Shown here: piece by piece, positions 8,113 to 16,900 of the stretch
Layout of the letters: every line of letters begins with the position of its first letter
Numbering within the stretch: the stretch's first letter is position 1
Source: an uncultured Dysosmobacter sp.
GTDB lineage: Bacteria > Bacillota > Clostridia > Oscillospirales > Oscillospiraceae
Direction: 5' to 3'
Length of the DNA stretch: 64,000 bases
NCBI RefSeq assembly: GCF_947631635.1
Contig: NZ_CANRMB010000004.1
Span: forward strand, 1-64,000
Program-made: the position numbers and the translations under genes
Notes under the pieces: generated by a model
What the model was told of the DNA's origin: nothing
Seen by the model: only the letters and a program-made list of their open reading frames with translations
Databases searched by the model: none

Positions 8113-8164
8113 GGAAATTCCGCCTTTTCAAGAAATGCCAATAGTATACCAAAAAAAAGAATAT

Positions 8165-8193
8165 TTGAAAACCCCCGGCAGATACGATATGAT
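8165..8193 (+). promoter_or_regulatory. Promoter of the HAD phosphatase gene
   Basis: TTGAAA (8165-8170), 17-nt spacer, TATGAT (8188-8193). Confidence 0.65.
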
Positions 8194-8228
8194 AGATCTA
8201 TCCTATTTGGCAGGAGAGGAGCACCCTT

Positions 8229-8918
8229 ATGCTGAAAACGATCTTTCTTGATCTGGACGATACCATTCTGGATTTCCGGGGCGGCGAGGCCCACGCCCTG
8301 GGCCGGGCTTTGCAGGAGATCGGCGTGGAGCCCACAGCCGCCGTTTTGGAGCGGTATCATGTCATCAACATGCGCCAATGGGAGCTGCTGGAGGAGGGGA
8401 AACTCACCCGGGACCAGGTGTTGGAGAGCCGGTTTCAAATCCTCTTTGGAGAGCTGGGCGTGGACCATTCCGGCAGGGAGGTCTGTGACCGCTATGAATC
8501 CTATCTGGCGGAGGAGCACGGCTTCGTCCCCGGCGCGCCGGAGCTGCTGAAAGCGCTGTCGGCCCGGTATGCGCTGTACATCGCCTCCAACGGCTCCGCC
8601 GCAGTGCAGCACCGCCGTCTGGAGGATGCGGGCATCCTTCCGTATTTCCGGGGGATCTTCATCTCGGAGGAGCTGGGGGCCGATAAACCCAGTCCGGTAT
8701 TTTTCCAGCGGTGCTTTGATGCCATTCCCGGCTTTTCCCGGGAAACGGCCCTGATGGTGGGGGACAGCCTGACCTCCGACGTCCGGGGCGGCATCAACGC
8801 CGGAATGCGGACCTGCTGGCTCCGTCATCCGGGCAGGATGCCCCGTCCGGACATCGTGCCGGACTATGAGATCAGCGCGCTGGACCAGCTTCCCGCCCTG
8901 CTGGCGGCACTGGCATAA
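8229..8918 (+). CDS. YjjG-type HAD hydrolase (nucleotidase family)
   Basis: A 229-residue haloacid dehalogenase-type phosphatase with a helical cap. The nucleophile motif DLDDT is at residues 8-12, motif II (IASNGS) near 119-124, the motif III lysine in GADKPSP and the motif IV acidic pair in VGDSLTSD. Length and motif spacing fit YjjG/YfnB, which dephosphorylate non-canonical pyrimidine nucleotides and thus act as house-cleaning enzymes. The true substrate cannot be read from sequence. It starts six nt after AGGAGAGGAG. Confidence 0.82.
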   Translation: MLKTIFLDLDDTILDFRGGEAHALGRALQEIGVEPTAAVLERYHVINMRQWELLEEGKLTRDQVLESRFQILFGELGVDHSGREVCDRYESYLAEEHGFVPGAPELLKALSARYALYIASNGSAAVQHRRLEDAGILPYFRGIFISEELGADKPSPVFFQRCFDAIPGFSRETALMVGDSLTSDVRGGINAGMRTCWLRHPGRMPRPDIVPDYEISALDQLPALLAALA

Positions 8919-8924
8919 AACATG

Positions 8925-8956
8925 ATCCCCCGGCGGCCGTCAGACCACCGGGGGAT
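8925..8956. terminator. Terminator after the HAD gene
   Basis: ATCCCCCGG/CCGGGGGAT stem. Confidence 0.6.
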
Positions 8957-8970
8957 TCCATAGGAGCGGT

Positions 8971-9002
8971 GAAAAACTCCCCGGCGCGGATGCGCCGGGG
9001 AG
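8971..9002 (-). terminator. Terminator after the 3D-domain gene
   Basis: CTCCCCGGCGC/GCGCCGGGGAG stem with a minus-strand TTTTT run. Confidence 0.8.
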
Positions 9003-9022
9003 AAACGTTGCATACGAAAGGC

Positions 9023-10054
9023 TTATTTCAGAATATAGACCGTGCAGCTCCGGCGGCCGAAATTGATACACTGCTGATAGGTATCATAATATAGATCGAC
9101 CTTGTTGCCCCGAACGCCGGTGTCCTCCGCCGTAGCCAGGCCGTAGACCACGCCGTCGTCGGTGACGATATACATCTTGGTCCCCAGAGGGATGACGTTT
9201 TTGTCCACGGCCACAGTGCCCACCCGGACAAAGGTGCCCGTGGCGGTGGTATAGTCCGCGCCGTCATAGCCGGCGGTATAGGCGGTGGCGGTCATGGACT
9301 TTGCGCCGGAGAACTCCAGCGTGGTGCCGGACTGGAACACCAGGGTGCCGCTGCCGTCCCCGTTTTTCACAACGTTGACAATGCGGTCCGTGTCATCCAT
9401 GAGCACAGGCTCCGTGGCCGTGCCGTACTCCACGACCTGATCCACGGCGGTGCTGTCCACCTCTTCCACGAACTGGCGGGAGACCTGTTCGCCGTTGGAC
9501 CAGACGACCTCGTAGATCGAGGTCCGCACGCCGTCGGCTCCCTCCTGGACCACCTTTTCGGTGCCCTTTTCCATATTGGGATTGGCCACCCGAAGGGTCT
9601 CAAAGGTGACGGTCTCCGTCACCTTGTCATAGTAGGTGATATCGGAGGAGACCGTCAGCTCCACGCTGGAGCCGGACAGGTCCACTGCCACCATTTCCAG
9701 GGGACTGGGAACGATGTGCAGGCGGTTCAGCAGCTTGGAGATGCTCTCCCGCTTGGAGTGGACCGATGTGGTGGCGCCGTCGTGATGGACGGTAACGGTT
9801 TGTCCGGCGGACAGGACCACGTCGTAGCCCTTGCTGCCGGAGGAGACATAGAGAAGCTGGGAGGACAGGTCCGGCGCGCTGGAGCCCTCCTCCAAGACAA
9901 TGGCGTCGTCCTCCACGCCGGTGAGGATATACAGGGCGTCGGCCCAGGTGGTCGCGGAGAGGCTGGTGATCACCACGAACAGCAGGGAACAGACAAAGGT
10001 GGCGCGGTGATTCCAGATCGTATGCAGTTTTTTTCGCAGGTCATGTGTTTTCAA
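9023..10054 (-). CDS. G5/3D-domain cell-wall protein (YabE/Rpf-like)
   Basis: About 343 residues. One N-terminal membrane segment (near 20-40) is followed by DUF348-type ubiquitin-like segments, a G5 domain (about 155-230) and a C-terminal 3D domain. The 3D domain is marked by AEDTGVRGNKVDLYYD, with the three aspartates that give the name; it is related to lytic transglycosylases. This is the YabE/YuiC-like group thought to remodel peptidoglycan, possibly in resuscitation or sporulation. AGGAGG lies only one base before the ATG at 10060, so the in-frame TTG at 10054 (7-nt spacing) is the better start. Confidence 0.85.
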   Translation of the reverse strand: MKTHDLRKKLHTIWNHRATFVCSLLFVVITSLSATTWADALYILTGVEDDAIVLEEGSSAPDLSSQLLYVSSGSKGYDVVLSAGQTVTVHHDGATTSVHSKRESISKLLNRLHIVPSPLEMVAVDLSGSSVELTVSSDITYYDKVTETVTFETLRVANPNMEKGTEKVVQEGADGVRTSIYEVVWSNGEQVSRQFVEEVDSTAVDQVVEYGTATEPVLMDDTDRIVNVVKNGDGSGTLVFQSGTTLEFSGAKSMTATAYTAGYDGADYTTATGTFVRVGTVAVDKNVIPLGTKMYIVTDDGVVYGLATAEDTGVRGNKVDLYYDTYQQCINFGRRSCTVYILK

Positions 10055-10165
10055 AACCATACCTCCTGAAAAAGGTTTTTCAGCCCCACGGGGGGAACGT
10101 TGCGCGGTCGTTTTTCACAGGAAAAACAACTTGTAACTTTTGTTACCAACTGAAAAACTGGGCTT

Positions 10166-10194
10166 AGTATACACCGTGGTCCCACTTTTGTCAA
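10166..10194 (-). promoter_or_regulatory. Strong promoter of the 3D-domain gene
   Basis: Consensus TTGACA (10194-10189), 17-nt spacer, TATACT (10171-10166) on the minus strand. The leader carries a GTAAC/GTTAC inverted repeat near 10133-10146. Confidence 0.8.
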
Positions 10195-10532
10195 GTTTTC
10201 AGCTTGAAAACGGTGTTATGTCTCCCACTTTAGACGAAAAAGGACAAAATAAAATTGGAAATAACTGTAATGAAAAACAAAAAGAAACAAAATGGTAACA
10301 AATTTTAAGACTTCAAAAAACATGTATGAATTTGGCACATATAGGACGCTTTTTTCTTGAAAATTGGATATGTAGAAATTTTTTAAGAATTTTGAGATGT
10401 GGGAAACGGACGGCGGACGGCCTGTGGGTCCGGTGTTGAGCAGCAGGCGCCGCTGATCGAAATGGGGCGGCCCGGTTCCGCTCCGCATTTCAGAGAAAAG
10501 AACGGGATCTTATGAAAATTTGGGAAAATGCC
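10195..10532. other. AT-rich intergenic stretch without a gene
   Basis: About 340 bp between the 3D-gene promoter and the dpaL promoter. Base use is far more AT-rich than around it, and reading frames here have no ribosome site or protein-like pattern. I see no RNA motif that I recognise. Confidence 0.5.
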
Positions 10533-10560
10533 TTGACTTCCGCATAAACTGTGATATGAT
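10533..10560 (+). promoter_or_regulatory. dpaL promoter
   Basis: TTGACT (10533-10538), 16-nt spacer, TATGAT (10555-10560). Confidence 0.75.
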
Positions 10561-10617
10561 GGCAATAGGAACTAACAAAAAATTTGATAAACTAAAAATT
10601 TTTGTATGGTGAGGGCT

Positions 10618-11832
10618 ATGAAAGAGACGATCAAATGGGTCAAGAACCGTATGCCGGCCAGCGAGGACCGGCAGCTGCGCGTAATGTCTTTGGACCATGT
10701 GGCAAAGGCGCGCGCCTTTCACAACAGCTTTCCGCAGTATTCCATTACGCCTTTGGCGCGGCTGGACGGCATGGCGGAGCACCTGGGTCTGGGCGGCCTT
10801 TTTGTGAAGGATGAATCCTACCGCTTTGGACTGAATGCGTTCAAGGTGCTGGGCGGCTCCTTTGCCATGGCCCGCTACATCGCCCAGCAGATGGGCCGGG
10901 ATGTCTCCGAGATGACATATGACTATCTGACCAGCGAGGCCTTCCGCAAGGAATTCGGCCAGGCGACGTTCTTTACCGCCACCGACGGCAACCATGGCCG
11001 CGGCGTGGCCTGGGCGGCCAACAAACTGGGGCAGAAGGCCGTGGTCCACATGCCCAAGGGCAGCAGCCGGTCCCGGTACGACAACATCGCCAAGGAGGGC
11101 GCCAAGGTCACCATCGAAGAGGTGAACTACGACGACTGCGTCCGCATGGCGGCGGCGGAGGCCGCCGGGACGGAGCACGGCGTGGTGGTGCAGGACACCG
11201 CATGGGAGGGCTATGAGGAGATCCCCGCCTGGATCATGCAGGGCTACGGCACCATGGCCAGCGAGGCTGCGGAGCAGCTGCGGCAGCTGAGCGTGAACCG
11301 TCCCACCCACGTGTTCGTGCAGGCGGGCGTGGGCAGTCTGGCCGGCGCGGTGGTGGGCTATTTTGTCAACCGCTTCCCCAACGATCCCCCAAAGTTTGTG
11401 GTGATGGAGGCCGGTGCGGCGGACTGCCTGTACCAGGGCGCTCTGGCGGGCGACGGCGCGTCCCGCACCGTGGGCGGCGACCTCCAGACCATCATGGCGG
11501 GTCTGGCCTGCGGCGAGCCCAACATCATCTCCTGGGATATCCTGCGCAACCATGTGTCCGCCTTTGTCTCCTGCCCGGACTGGGTCAGCGCCAAGGGGAT
11601 GCGGATGCTAGGCGCTCCTGTGAAGGGCGATCCCCGGGTCATCTCCGGCGAGTCCGGCGCGGTGGGCATGGGCCTGATCGCAGCGCTGATGGAGGACGGC
11701 GAGTACCGGGAGCTGCGGGAGGCTATCGGTCTGGACCGTTTCAGCAAGGTGCTGATGTTCTCCACGGAGGGAGACACGGACCCTGCCAAGTACCGGCGGA
11801 TCCTGTGGGACGGCGAATATCCCACGGTTTAA
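10618..11832 (+). CDS. dpaL: Diaminopropionate ammonia-lyase
   Basis: A 404-residue fold-II PLP enzyme that breaks 2,3-diaminopropionate into pyruvate and two ammonia (YgeX family). The PLP lysine is K76 in RFGLNAFKVLGG, the family signature; TATDGNHGRGVAW is the substrate/phosphate-contact region; a glycine-rich QAGVGSLAGAV loop follows. GGTGAGG precedes the ATG at 10618 and excludes the ATG at 10606. In gut bacteria ygeX is part of the gene group for anaerobic purine and urate breakdown together with ygfK and ssnA, both present at 30-34.6 kb here. It stands alone between its own promoter and two terminators. Confidence 0.93.
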   Translation: MKETIKWVKNRMPASEDRQLRVMSLDHVAKARAFHNSFPQYSITPLARLDGMAEHLGLGGLFVKDESYRFGLNAFKVLGGSFAMARYIAQQMGRDVSEMTYDYLTSEAFRKEFGQATFFTATDGNHGRGVAWAANKLGQKAVVHMPKGSSRSRYDNIAKEGAKVTIEEVNYDDCVRMAAAEAAGTEHGVVVQDTAWEGYEEIPAWIMQGYGTMASEAAEQLRQLSVNRPTHVFVQAGVGSLAGAVVGYFVNRFPNDPPKFVVMEAGAADCLYQGALAGDGASRTVGGDLQTIMAGLACGEPNIISWDILRNHVSAFVSCPDWVSAKGMRMLGAPVKGDPRVISGESGAVGMGLIAALMEDGEYRELREAIGLDRFSKVLMFSTEGDTDPAKYRRILWDGEYPTV

Positions 11833-11845
11833 AAATTTTCTGCCT

Positions 11846-11873
11846 GAAAGGCCGCGGGACACCGCGGCCTTTC
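11846..11873 (+). terminator. dpaL terminator
   Basis: GAAAGGCCGCGG/CCGCGGCCTTTC stem with a 4-nt loop. Confidence 0.7.
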
Positions 11874-11907
11874 AGCATCTGTTGGACATATCTATCACAG
11901 AAGAGAC

Positions 11908-11946
11908 AAAAGTCCCGGCGGAGCAATGCTCCGCCGGGACTTTTTT
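11908..11946. terminator. Bidirectional terminator between dpaL and the decarboxylase
   Basis: A 17-bp stem (AAAAGTCCCGGCGGAGC) with a 3-nt loop, A-run before and T-run after. Confidence 0.85.
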
Positions 11947-12110
11947 AGCCGGTCCGCTCTATATGTTTGTGAAAGCCCGGACAGGTGTGTTCCGGCGAGA
12001 CGTCCCGCCGGGGACAGGCAGCATGTACCGTCGTTTGAGTGTGGATGCGCCATGACCACCGCGCCTTTTACAGGCGCTTCATCACAGCAGCTGCCGTGTG
12101 CGAGACAGGA

Positions 12111-13325
12111 TCAGGCGTTCACCACCCGGCCGTCCATGGTCAAAAGCAGTTGGGCCGGAGGCGTCAGAGAGGCGAACTGCATGGGGGTCATCACAGCGGC
12201 GTAGCATCCGGCATTGGTCAGCGCCAGACCGTCCCCGATCTCCATCCGGGGCAGGGTGATGTCCTGGGCGATGATATCCGCGGCCGTGCAGAGGTTTCCG
12301 GCCAGGGTGACGGTCTCCTGCTCCGCCCGGTCCGTGAGAGGGATCAGCGCCTCCGACCAGGGGCAGGTGAACAGCGGCTCACAGGGGGCGGGGGAGTCCG
12401 TGTAGCTCCGGACCATCCGGCTGACAGCAGGGCGGGCGAAGGCGTTCAGGGTGCCGCACAGCAGGAGGAAGGTCTTGCCGCGGGAGACCTTCTTGTCCAG
12501 GACCGTGGTGACATAGGTCCCGCTCTTGCCCACCACATAGCGGCCTGTCTCAATCAAGATCCGGGTGTCCGGCGCGGTCTTGCGGAAGTCCGCCAAGGCG
12601 GCGCGGAAGCTGGCGCCCACGGTCTCCAGGTCCAGCGGCGCGTCGCCTGCGGCAAAGGGGATGCCCAGACCGGAGCCGAAGTTCACAAATTGCAGCGGCG
12701 TGCCCAGCAGCGTCTGGACCTGCTCCGCAAGGCGGAACATCTTCCTATGGTAACCGGCCAGCGCGGCGGCGTCCAGCTCCTGGCTCTTGGCGTGGACGTG
12801 GATGCCCACGAGCCTGATGCCGGGAAGGGCGGCCAGAGCGGGGGCCTGGGCAAAGAAGGCCTCCTGGTCGATGCCGAATTTTCCGGGAACGCCCTGGTCT
12901 GCCGTGAAGGTGAAGTCCGGGTTCAGCCGGACGCCTACCTCCGCCGCATCGCCCCGTTCCGCGGCGATGCGGGAGATCATCTCCAATTCGTGAAGACTGT
13001 CGGCGATCAGGACGCAGCGGCCCCAGACACGGCGGAAGTCCGCCTCCGTCCGGCCGGGGGCGGAGAAATAGATGCGGTCTTTGGGGACGCCCCGCTGCCA
13101 GGCGAAATCCACCTCGGCGGCGCTGGCGGCGTCGGCTCCCAGGCCCTGGGAAAATACGGTGTCCAGCACCCGTCCGGCGGGGTTGCATTTCACGGAGTAT
13201 AGAAACTGCGCGCTGGGGAACTGGGTATGCAGGGCTTGAATGGCGTCGCGGATGACGGACTCCTCATAGAGATAGAAATTGTGATGGAACCGCAATTGCT
13301 CCATCAGGATCGAGCGGTCTGCCAT
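12111..13325 (-). CDS. Fold-III PLP-dependent decarboxylase (Orn/DAP/Arg group 2)
   Basis: A 404-residue protein with an alanine-racemase-like barrel and a C-terminal beta domain. The PLP lysine is K46 in YSVKCNP; HVHAKSQ and GSGLGIPF are the phosphate-side motifs, and GNLCTAADI is the catalytic-cysteine region of the decarboxylase group. The ATG at 13325 follows AAGGAGGT; the ATG at 13346 lies ahead of that site. Substrate could be diaminopimelate, ornithine or a related amino acid: it is shorter and more divergent than standard LysA, so I leave it unnamed. It converges on dpaL. Confidence 0.8.
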   Translation of the reverse strand: MADRSILMEQLRFHHNFYLYEESVIRDAIQALHTQFPSAQFLYSVKCNPAGRVLDTVFSQGLGADAASAAEVDFAWQRGVPKDRIYFSAPGRTEADFRRVWGRCVLIADSLHELEMISRIAAERGDAAEVGVRLNPDFTFTADQGVPGKFGIDQEAFFAQAPALAALPGIRLVGIHVHAKSQELDAAALAGYHRKMFRLAEQVQTLLGTPLQFVNFGSGLGIPFAAGDAPLDLETVGASFRAALADFRKTAPDTRILIETGRYVVGKSGTYVTTVLDKKVSRGKTFLLLCGTLNAFARPAVSRMVRSYTDSPAPCEPLFTCPWSEALIPLTDRAEQETVTLAGNLCTAADIIAQDITLPRMEIGDGLALTNAGCYAAVMTPMQFASLTPPAQLLLTMDGRVVNA

Positions 13326-13383
13326 TTCGGATACCTCCTTAGTCATGTGATCAAGACCATCATACCATATCTGGACAAAATAA

Positions 13384-13414
13384 CAAGGCCCCGGAGCGAT
13401 TCTCCAGGGCCTTG
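13384..13414 (-). terminator. Terminator after the DUF4179 gene
   Basis: CAAGGCCC/GGGCCTTG stem. Confidence 0.55.
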
Positions 13415-13418
13415 TGTG

Positions 13419-14453
13419 TCAGGTGTTTTCCAGAGGGAAGGTGATGCGCCAGCTCCCCTCCGTCAGGGTAGAGGCGGTGTAGAAATCCCCGTGGAGCGTG
13501 CAGCGTGCCAGCTTCTCCGGAGCGATGTCGAATACATCCTCGGTGTAGTCCAGGCGGCTGGTGTTTTCAGCGAAATTGGAGAATCCCGCACTGTATAAGG
13601 AGTCCAGACGCTCCCCGTTCTCATCCACCAGCCACAACTGACAGTGGTTGTCCAGCTTCGCGGCGTCGCCCCGGCATGTCTGCACATGGAACAGTCCACC
13701 GGCATAGCCCATGGCGGTGATGGAGAGCCCTTCCACAGGGACGGCGATGGGAACGTCCGGGCGGAGCATGGGAGAGGCGTGCATGAGGGCTTCCCCGGCC
13801 TCATCCGAAGCCCCGCCGCCGGTGCGGGCATACGCGTCCGACGGCGCTCCCGCAGGGACGGTCTCCGCCTCCAGAGCATAGTCCGCCAGGGACAGGTCTA
13901 CCGCCAGGTCCTTGGCGACCTCTTTGCCGGAGAGGAAGCATCCCAGGGAGAAGGTCATCTTTCCGCCTGTGGGGATGGGGTTGCCGTCCATGGTCTCTGT
14001 GGAACAGAGGAAGGTGGCGGTGCGGGTCTCCGTGTCATAGTCCACCCGCTCACAATGGCTGATCTGGTCAAAGGGGAGGTGGAAGTTATAGCTGTCAAAC
14101 AGGTCGCAGGTCTCGTCCACGGCATCCCCGGTGAGGGTGATATACGCCTGGGCGGCGCTGCCCGCCACTTGGACAGCCACCACCTCCATGGTCACGCCGC
14201 TGTCGGTGCAGGACCGCTGCACGGGCTGGAAAAACTGGGCGGCGGCGGGGGACAGGGCATACAGGAGCTGGTAGCCCGGCTCTGTTTGCGCCGCCAGGAC
14301 CGGAGTGGCGATGCACAGGACCGCCGCGGCGGCGACAGCGGCTGCGCGGCGCAGGGGAAAGCGGCGCCGCCCTGTCTGGGCCAGGGTCTGCTCCACCAGA
14401 GCAGGGGAGGGAGTGATAGCGTCGTTCATCTTGCGATAAGTATCAGAAAACAT
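13419..14453 (-). CDS. DUF4179-type membrane-anchored (putative anti-sigma) protein
   Basis: A 344-residue protein: cytoplasmic N-terminus of about 32 residues, one membrane segment (about 35-55, AAAVAAAAVLCIATPV) and a large extracellular beta-rich part. This is the DUF4179 layout of proteins encoded directly after ECF sigma factors in Firmicutes, where they act as anti-sigma or signal-sensing partners. Its ATG overlaps the stop of the sigma gene by one base (TGATG), so the two are translationally coupled. The signal sensed is unknown. Confidence 0.8.
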   Translation of the reverse strand: MFSDTYRKMNDAITPSPALVEQTLAQTGRRRFPLRRAAAVAAAAVLCIATPVLAAQTEPGYQLLYALSPAAAQFFQPVQRSCTDSGVTMEVVAVQVAGSAAQAYITLTGDAVDETCDLFDSYNFHLPFDQISHCERVDYDTETRTATFLCSTETMDGNPIPTGGKMTFSLGCFLSGKEVAKDLAVDLSLADYALEAETVPAGAPSDAYARTGGGASDEAGEALMHASPMLRPDVPIAVPVEGLSITAMGYAGGLFHVQTCRGDAAKLDNHCQLWLVDENGERLDSLYSAGFSNFAENTSRLDYTEDVFDIAPEKLARCTLHGDFYTASTLTEGSWRITFPLENT

Positions 14454-14917
14454 CAGAGTTCCTCCTTCAGCAATTCCTTCAGTTTCTGCCGGGCACGGGT
14501 CAGCTGTGCCCGGACGGTAGAGGGAGGCCGGTTTAAGATCTCTGCGATCTCATCCGTGCCATAGCCTTCGTAGTAATAGAGATGGATGACAGACCGGTAT
14601 TTTCCAGACAGCCGGGCCAGCGCCATGTCCACCGCCGACGCCTCCGGGTCGGTGCAGGCATAGACGTCCTCCAGCGGTACGGCCCTCTGCCGCCAGGGGG
14701 CTGTGAACAGGCTTCGGGCGCGGTTGACGGTGACGCGCAGCAGCCAGGCCTTCCGGTGCTCCTCGCTTTCAAAGACCGGGGCGGAACGGTGATAGCGGAG
14801 GAAAACGTCCTGAAAGATGTCGTCGGCGTCCTGCCGGGAGCGGGTCTGGGCGCAGGCCATACGGTAGACCACGGCGCCGTATCGGTCCACAGCGTCCGCG
14901 GTGTCTGCTGGGATCAT
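14453..14917 (-). CDS. ECF-type RNA polymerase sigma factor
   Basis: A 154-residue group-IV sigma factor. Region 2 is visible as DADDIFQDVFLRYHRS (about 30-45) and region 4 as YGTDEIAEILNRPPSTVRAQ (about 118-137), a helix-turn-helix that reads the -35 box. It is paired with the anchored DUF4179 protein. A candidate promoter with a nearby LacI-type operator lies about 280 bp upstream (15133-15223). Confidence 0.9.
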   Translation of the reverse strand: MIPADTADAVDRYGAVVYRMACAQTRSRQDADDIFQDVFLRYHRSAPVFESEEHRKAWLLRVTVNRARSLFTAPWRQRAVPLEDVYACTDPEASAVDMALARLSGKYRSVIHLYYYEGYGTDEIAEILNRPPSTVRAQLTRARQKLKELLKEEL

Positions 14918-15034
14918 GTGATCACCTCCTTCTATCAGGAATACTTTTCAGAAGGGCGGATCGCTTCAGGGAGGAAAAATTTTTTTGAAATTTTATGCCG
15001 CTGGAAGCACAGCGGGCCTTTTGGGCAACAGAAC

Positions 15035-15077
15035 AGCACAAAGCCCGCGCTTCTGCCAAAACGCGGGCTTTGTGCCA
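15035..15077. repeat. Long perfect hairpin in the sigma-factor leader
   Basis: GCACAAAGCCCGCG and CGCGGGCTTTGTGC with a 12-nt loop. There is no T-run on either side, so it is not a standard terminator; it may fold in the leader RNA. Confidence 0.6.
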
Positions 15078-15132
15078 TAGAAGGAAAGGAGAAACAGAAA
15101 CGCAAAAAGATGCGTTGCGGGGGAACATGATA

Positions 15133-15148
15133 ACGCAAACGTTTTCGA
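15133..15148. promoter_or_regulatory. LacI-family operator-like site 1
   Basis: ACGCAAACGTTTTCGA is one or two bases from the symmetrical PurR/LacI-type operator ACGCAAACGTTTGCGT. It lies about 50 bp downstream of the minus-strand -10 at 15200-15195. Confidence 0.5.
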
Positions 15149-15194
15149 TAGAATTTGAAAGAAAAGGTCCAGGATTTTCACTTGGACTGCTTAT

Positions 15195-15223
15195 ACTATG
15201 AATTATAAAAGCAAAGATGTCAA
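15195..15223 (-). promoter_or_regulatory. Candidate promoter for the sigma/DUF4179 pair
   Basis: Perfect TTGACA (15223-15218), 17-nt spacer and a weak CATAGT -10 (15200-15195) on the minus strand. Confidence 0.45.
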
Positions 15224-15294
15224 GAGGCACTGAAAAACTTCGTTGTTTCATACAGTTTTATCCTTTTAAAATATATATTTTCACGAAACAAAAG

Positions 15295-15308
15295 ACAAAC
15301 GTTTGCGT
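15295..15308. promoter_or_regulatory. LacI-family operator-like site 2
   Basis: ACAAACGTTTGCGT, a near-perfect match to the same palindromic operator as site 1, 162 bp away. No LacI-type regulator gene is in the window. Confidence 0.5.
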
Positions 15309-15360
15309 AAAAGGAGAGAAAAAGCCGCTCCCAGGCTGTGCCGGGAGCGGCTCTGGACTG

Positions 15361-16722
15361 TCAGGCCGAGGCCTTTGGCGGCGCGGACATCTCCCGCAGG
15401 ACTTTCATTTGGATGGGAATGGCGCAGGCCAATGTCAGGATGTCGGAGACCATCTGCGTCATCTGGACGCCCAGCATCCCCAGGGAGGCGGACAGGATCC
15501 AGACCAGCGGGATGAAGAAGATGCCCTGCCGGGCCATGGCCAGGAAGGTGGCGGGAATGGTGCGGCCGATGGTTTGGAGCATCATATTGCTCATGACCAC
15601 CCAGCCCTGGAAGCAGAAGGTGATGCATTGGAACCGCAGAGCGGCGGCGCCATAGGCGATGACGTCCGGATCGTCCCGGAACAGGGACACCAGCTGGGGC
15701 GCGAAGGCAAAGCCCACAGCGGCCACCGCAAACAGAAAGACCGTGGAGGTCTTGACGCAGAACCAGAATCCCTCCTTCACCCGGTGGTAGAGCTTGGCCC
15801 CATAGTTGAAGCCGCAGACGGGCTGGAAGCCCTGGCCGAAGCCGATCATAGCGGAGCCGCCGAACATCATGATGCGCTGCACGATGCTCATAGCGGCGAT
15901 GGCGGCATCTCCAAAGGGGCCGGCGGCCTGGTTCAGGCAGATGGTGGCCACAGAGGCCAGCCCCTGCCGGGCCAGGGAGGGCAGGCCGCCTTTGATGATC
16001 ATCTTGTAATAGGACCACTTCAGCTGGACCCGGGAGATGTGGATGTGCAGGTTGCCGCCCTTGCTGCAGCCCACCAGCAGCAGGCAGAAGCTGACGAACT
16101 GGCTGATGATGGTAGCCCAGGCCGCACCGGCCACGCCCATATCGAATACAAAGATCAAAAGCGGGTCCAGGCCGATGTTCAGCACCGCGCCGCTGGCAAT
16201 GCCCACCATGGCATAGGCGGCGCTGCCCTGAAACCGCAGCTGGTTGTTCAGCACCAGGGAGGAGGTCATCCAGGGCGCGCCGAAGAGGATGACCCGCAGA
16301 TAGGCCTTGGCATAGGGCAGAATGGTGTCGGTGGAGCCCAGAAGATAGGCCAGCGGCTCCAGAAAGACCTGTCCCAGAACACAGATCAGAAGTCCCGCGC
16401 CCAGCGCGGAGAAAAAGCCGGTGGCGGCCATGTTGGAGGCATCCTCAAAGTTCTGCCTGCCCAGCTCCCGGGAGATGAAATTGCCGCTGCCGTGGCCGAA
16501 GAAAAAGCCCACCGCCTGGATGATGGCCATCAGGGAAAAGACCACACCCACGGCGCCGGTGGCGCTGTTGCTCTTCAGCATCCCCACAAAAAAGGTGTCC
16601 GCCATGTTGTAAAAGGCGGTGACCAGCATACTGATGATGCAGGGGAGCGCCAGACGGCCGATCAGATGGCTGACAGGCTCCTCCGTCATTTGATGAAATT
16701 TTTGTTCCTGCTTTTCGTCCAT
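15361..16722 (-). CDS. MATE family efflux transporter
   Basis: A 453-residue protein with about 12 membrane helices in two pseudo-symmetric halves (two MatE domains), which exports drugs or metabolites using a Na+ or H+ gradient. The N-terminal EPVSHLIGRLALPCIISMLV and the FGHGSGNFISRELG region are typical. An extended -10 (TGTTATAAT) sits 41 bp before the start on the minus strand. A second, only distantly similar MATE gene lies at 61077. Confidence 0.9.
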   Translation of the reverse strand: MDEKQEQKFHQMTEEPVSHLIGRLALPCIISMLVTAFYNMADTFFVGMLKSNSATGAVGVVFSLMAIIQAVGFFFGHGSGNFISRELGRQNFEDASNMAATGFFSALGAGLLICVLGQVFLEPLAYLLGSTDTILPYAKAYLRVILFGAPWMTSSLVLNNQLRFQGSAAYAMVGIASGAVLNIGLDPLLIFVFDMGVAGAAWATIISQFVSFCLLLVGCSKGGNLHIHISRVQLKWSYYKMIIKGGLPSLARQGLASVATICLNQAAGPFGDAAIAAMSIVQRIMMFGGSAMIGFGQGFQPVCGFNYGAKLYHRVKEGFWFCVKTSTVFLFAVAAVGFAFAPQLVSLFRDDPDVIAYGAAALRFQCITFCFQGWVVMSNMMLQTIGRTIPATFLAMARQGIFFIPLVWILSASLGMLGVQMTQMVSDILTLACAIPIQMKVLREMSAPPKASA

Positions 16723-16757
16723 GATGCATTCCTCAAAATCTTCATAATTTTAACAAA

Positions 16758-16766
16758 ATTATAACA
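16758..16766 (-). promoter_or_regulatory. Extended -10 of the MATE gene
   Basis: TGTTATAAT on the minus strand; the -35 is weak. Confidence 0.5.
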
Positions 16767-16850
16767 TGCTTGGACGAAAAGGAAAAGCTCCTTTTTCAAA
16801 ATTGCTGTCCGGCGGCAGGCGGACCAGAACGGCCCCGCCTGCATAGGATG

Positions 16851-16878
16851 GATTGTATCCGGTGTACTGGATACAATC
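16851..16878. repeat. 10-bp inverted repeat before the Cys-rich gene
   Basis: GATTGTATCC (16851-16860) and GGATACAATC (16869-16878) with an 8-nt loop, 22 bp before the proposed TTG start. It could be an operator, or a hairpin near the ribosome site. Confidence 0.55.
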
Positions 16879-16900
16879 TCATAGAAATGAGGGAACTGTT

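Noticed and set aside
15217..16764. 515-codon + strand frame over the first MATE gene
   Set aside because: Antisense shadow of a membrane protein gene.
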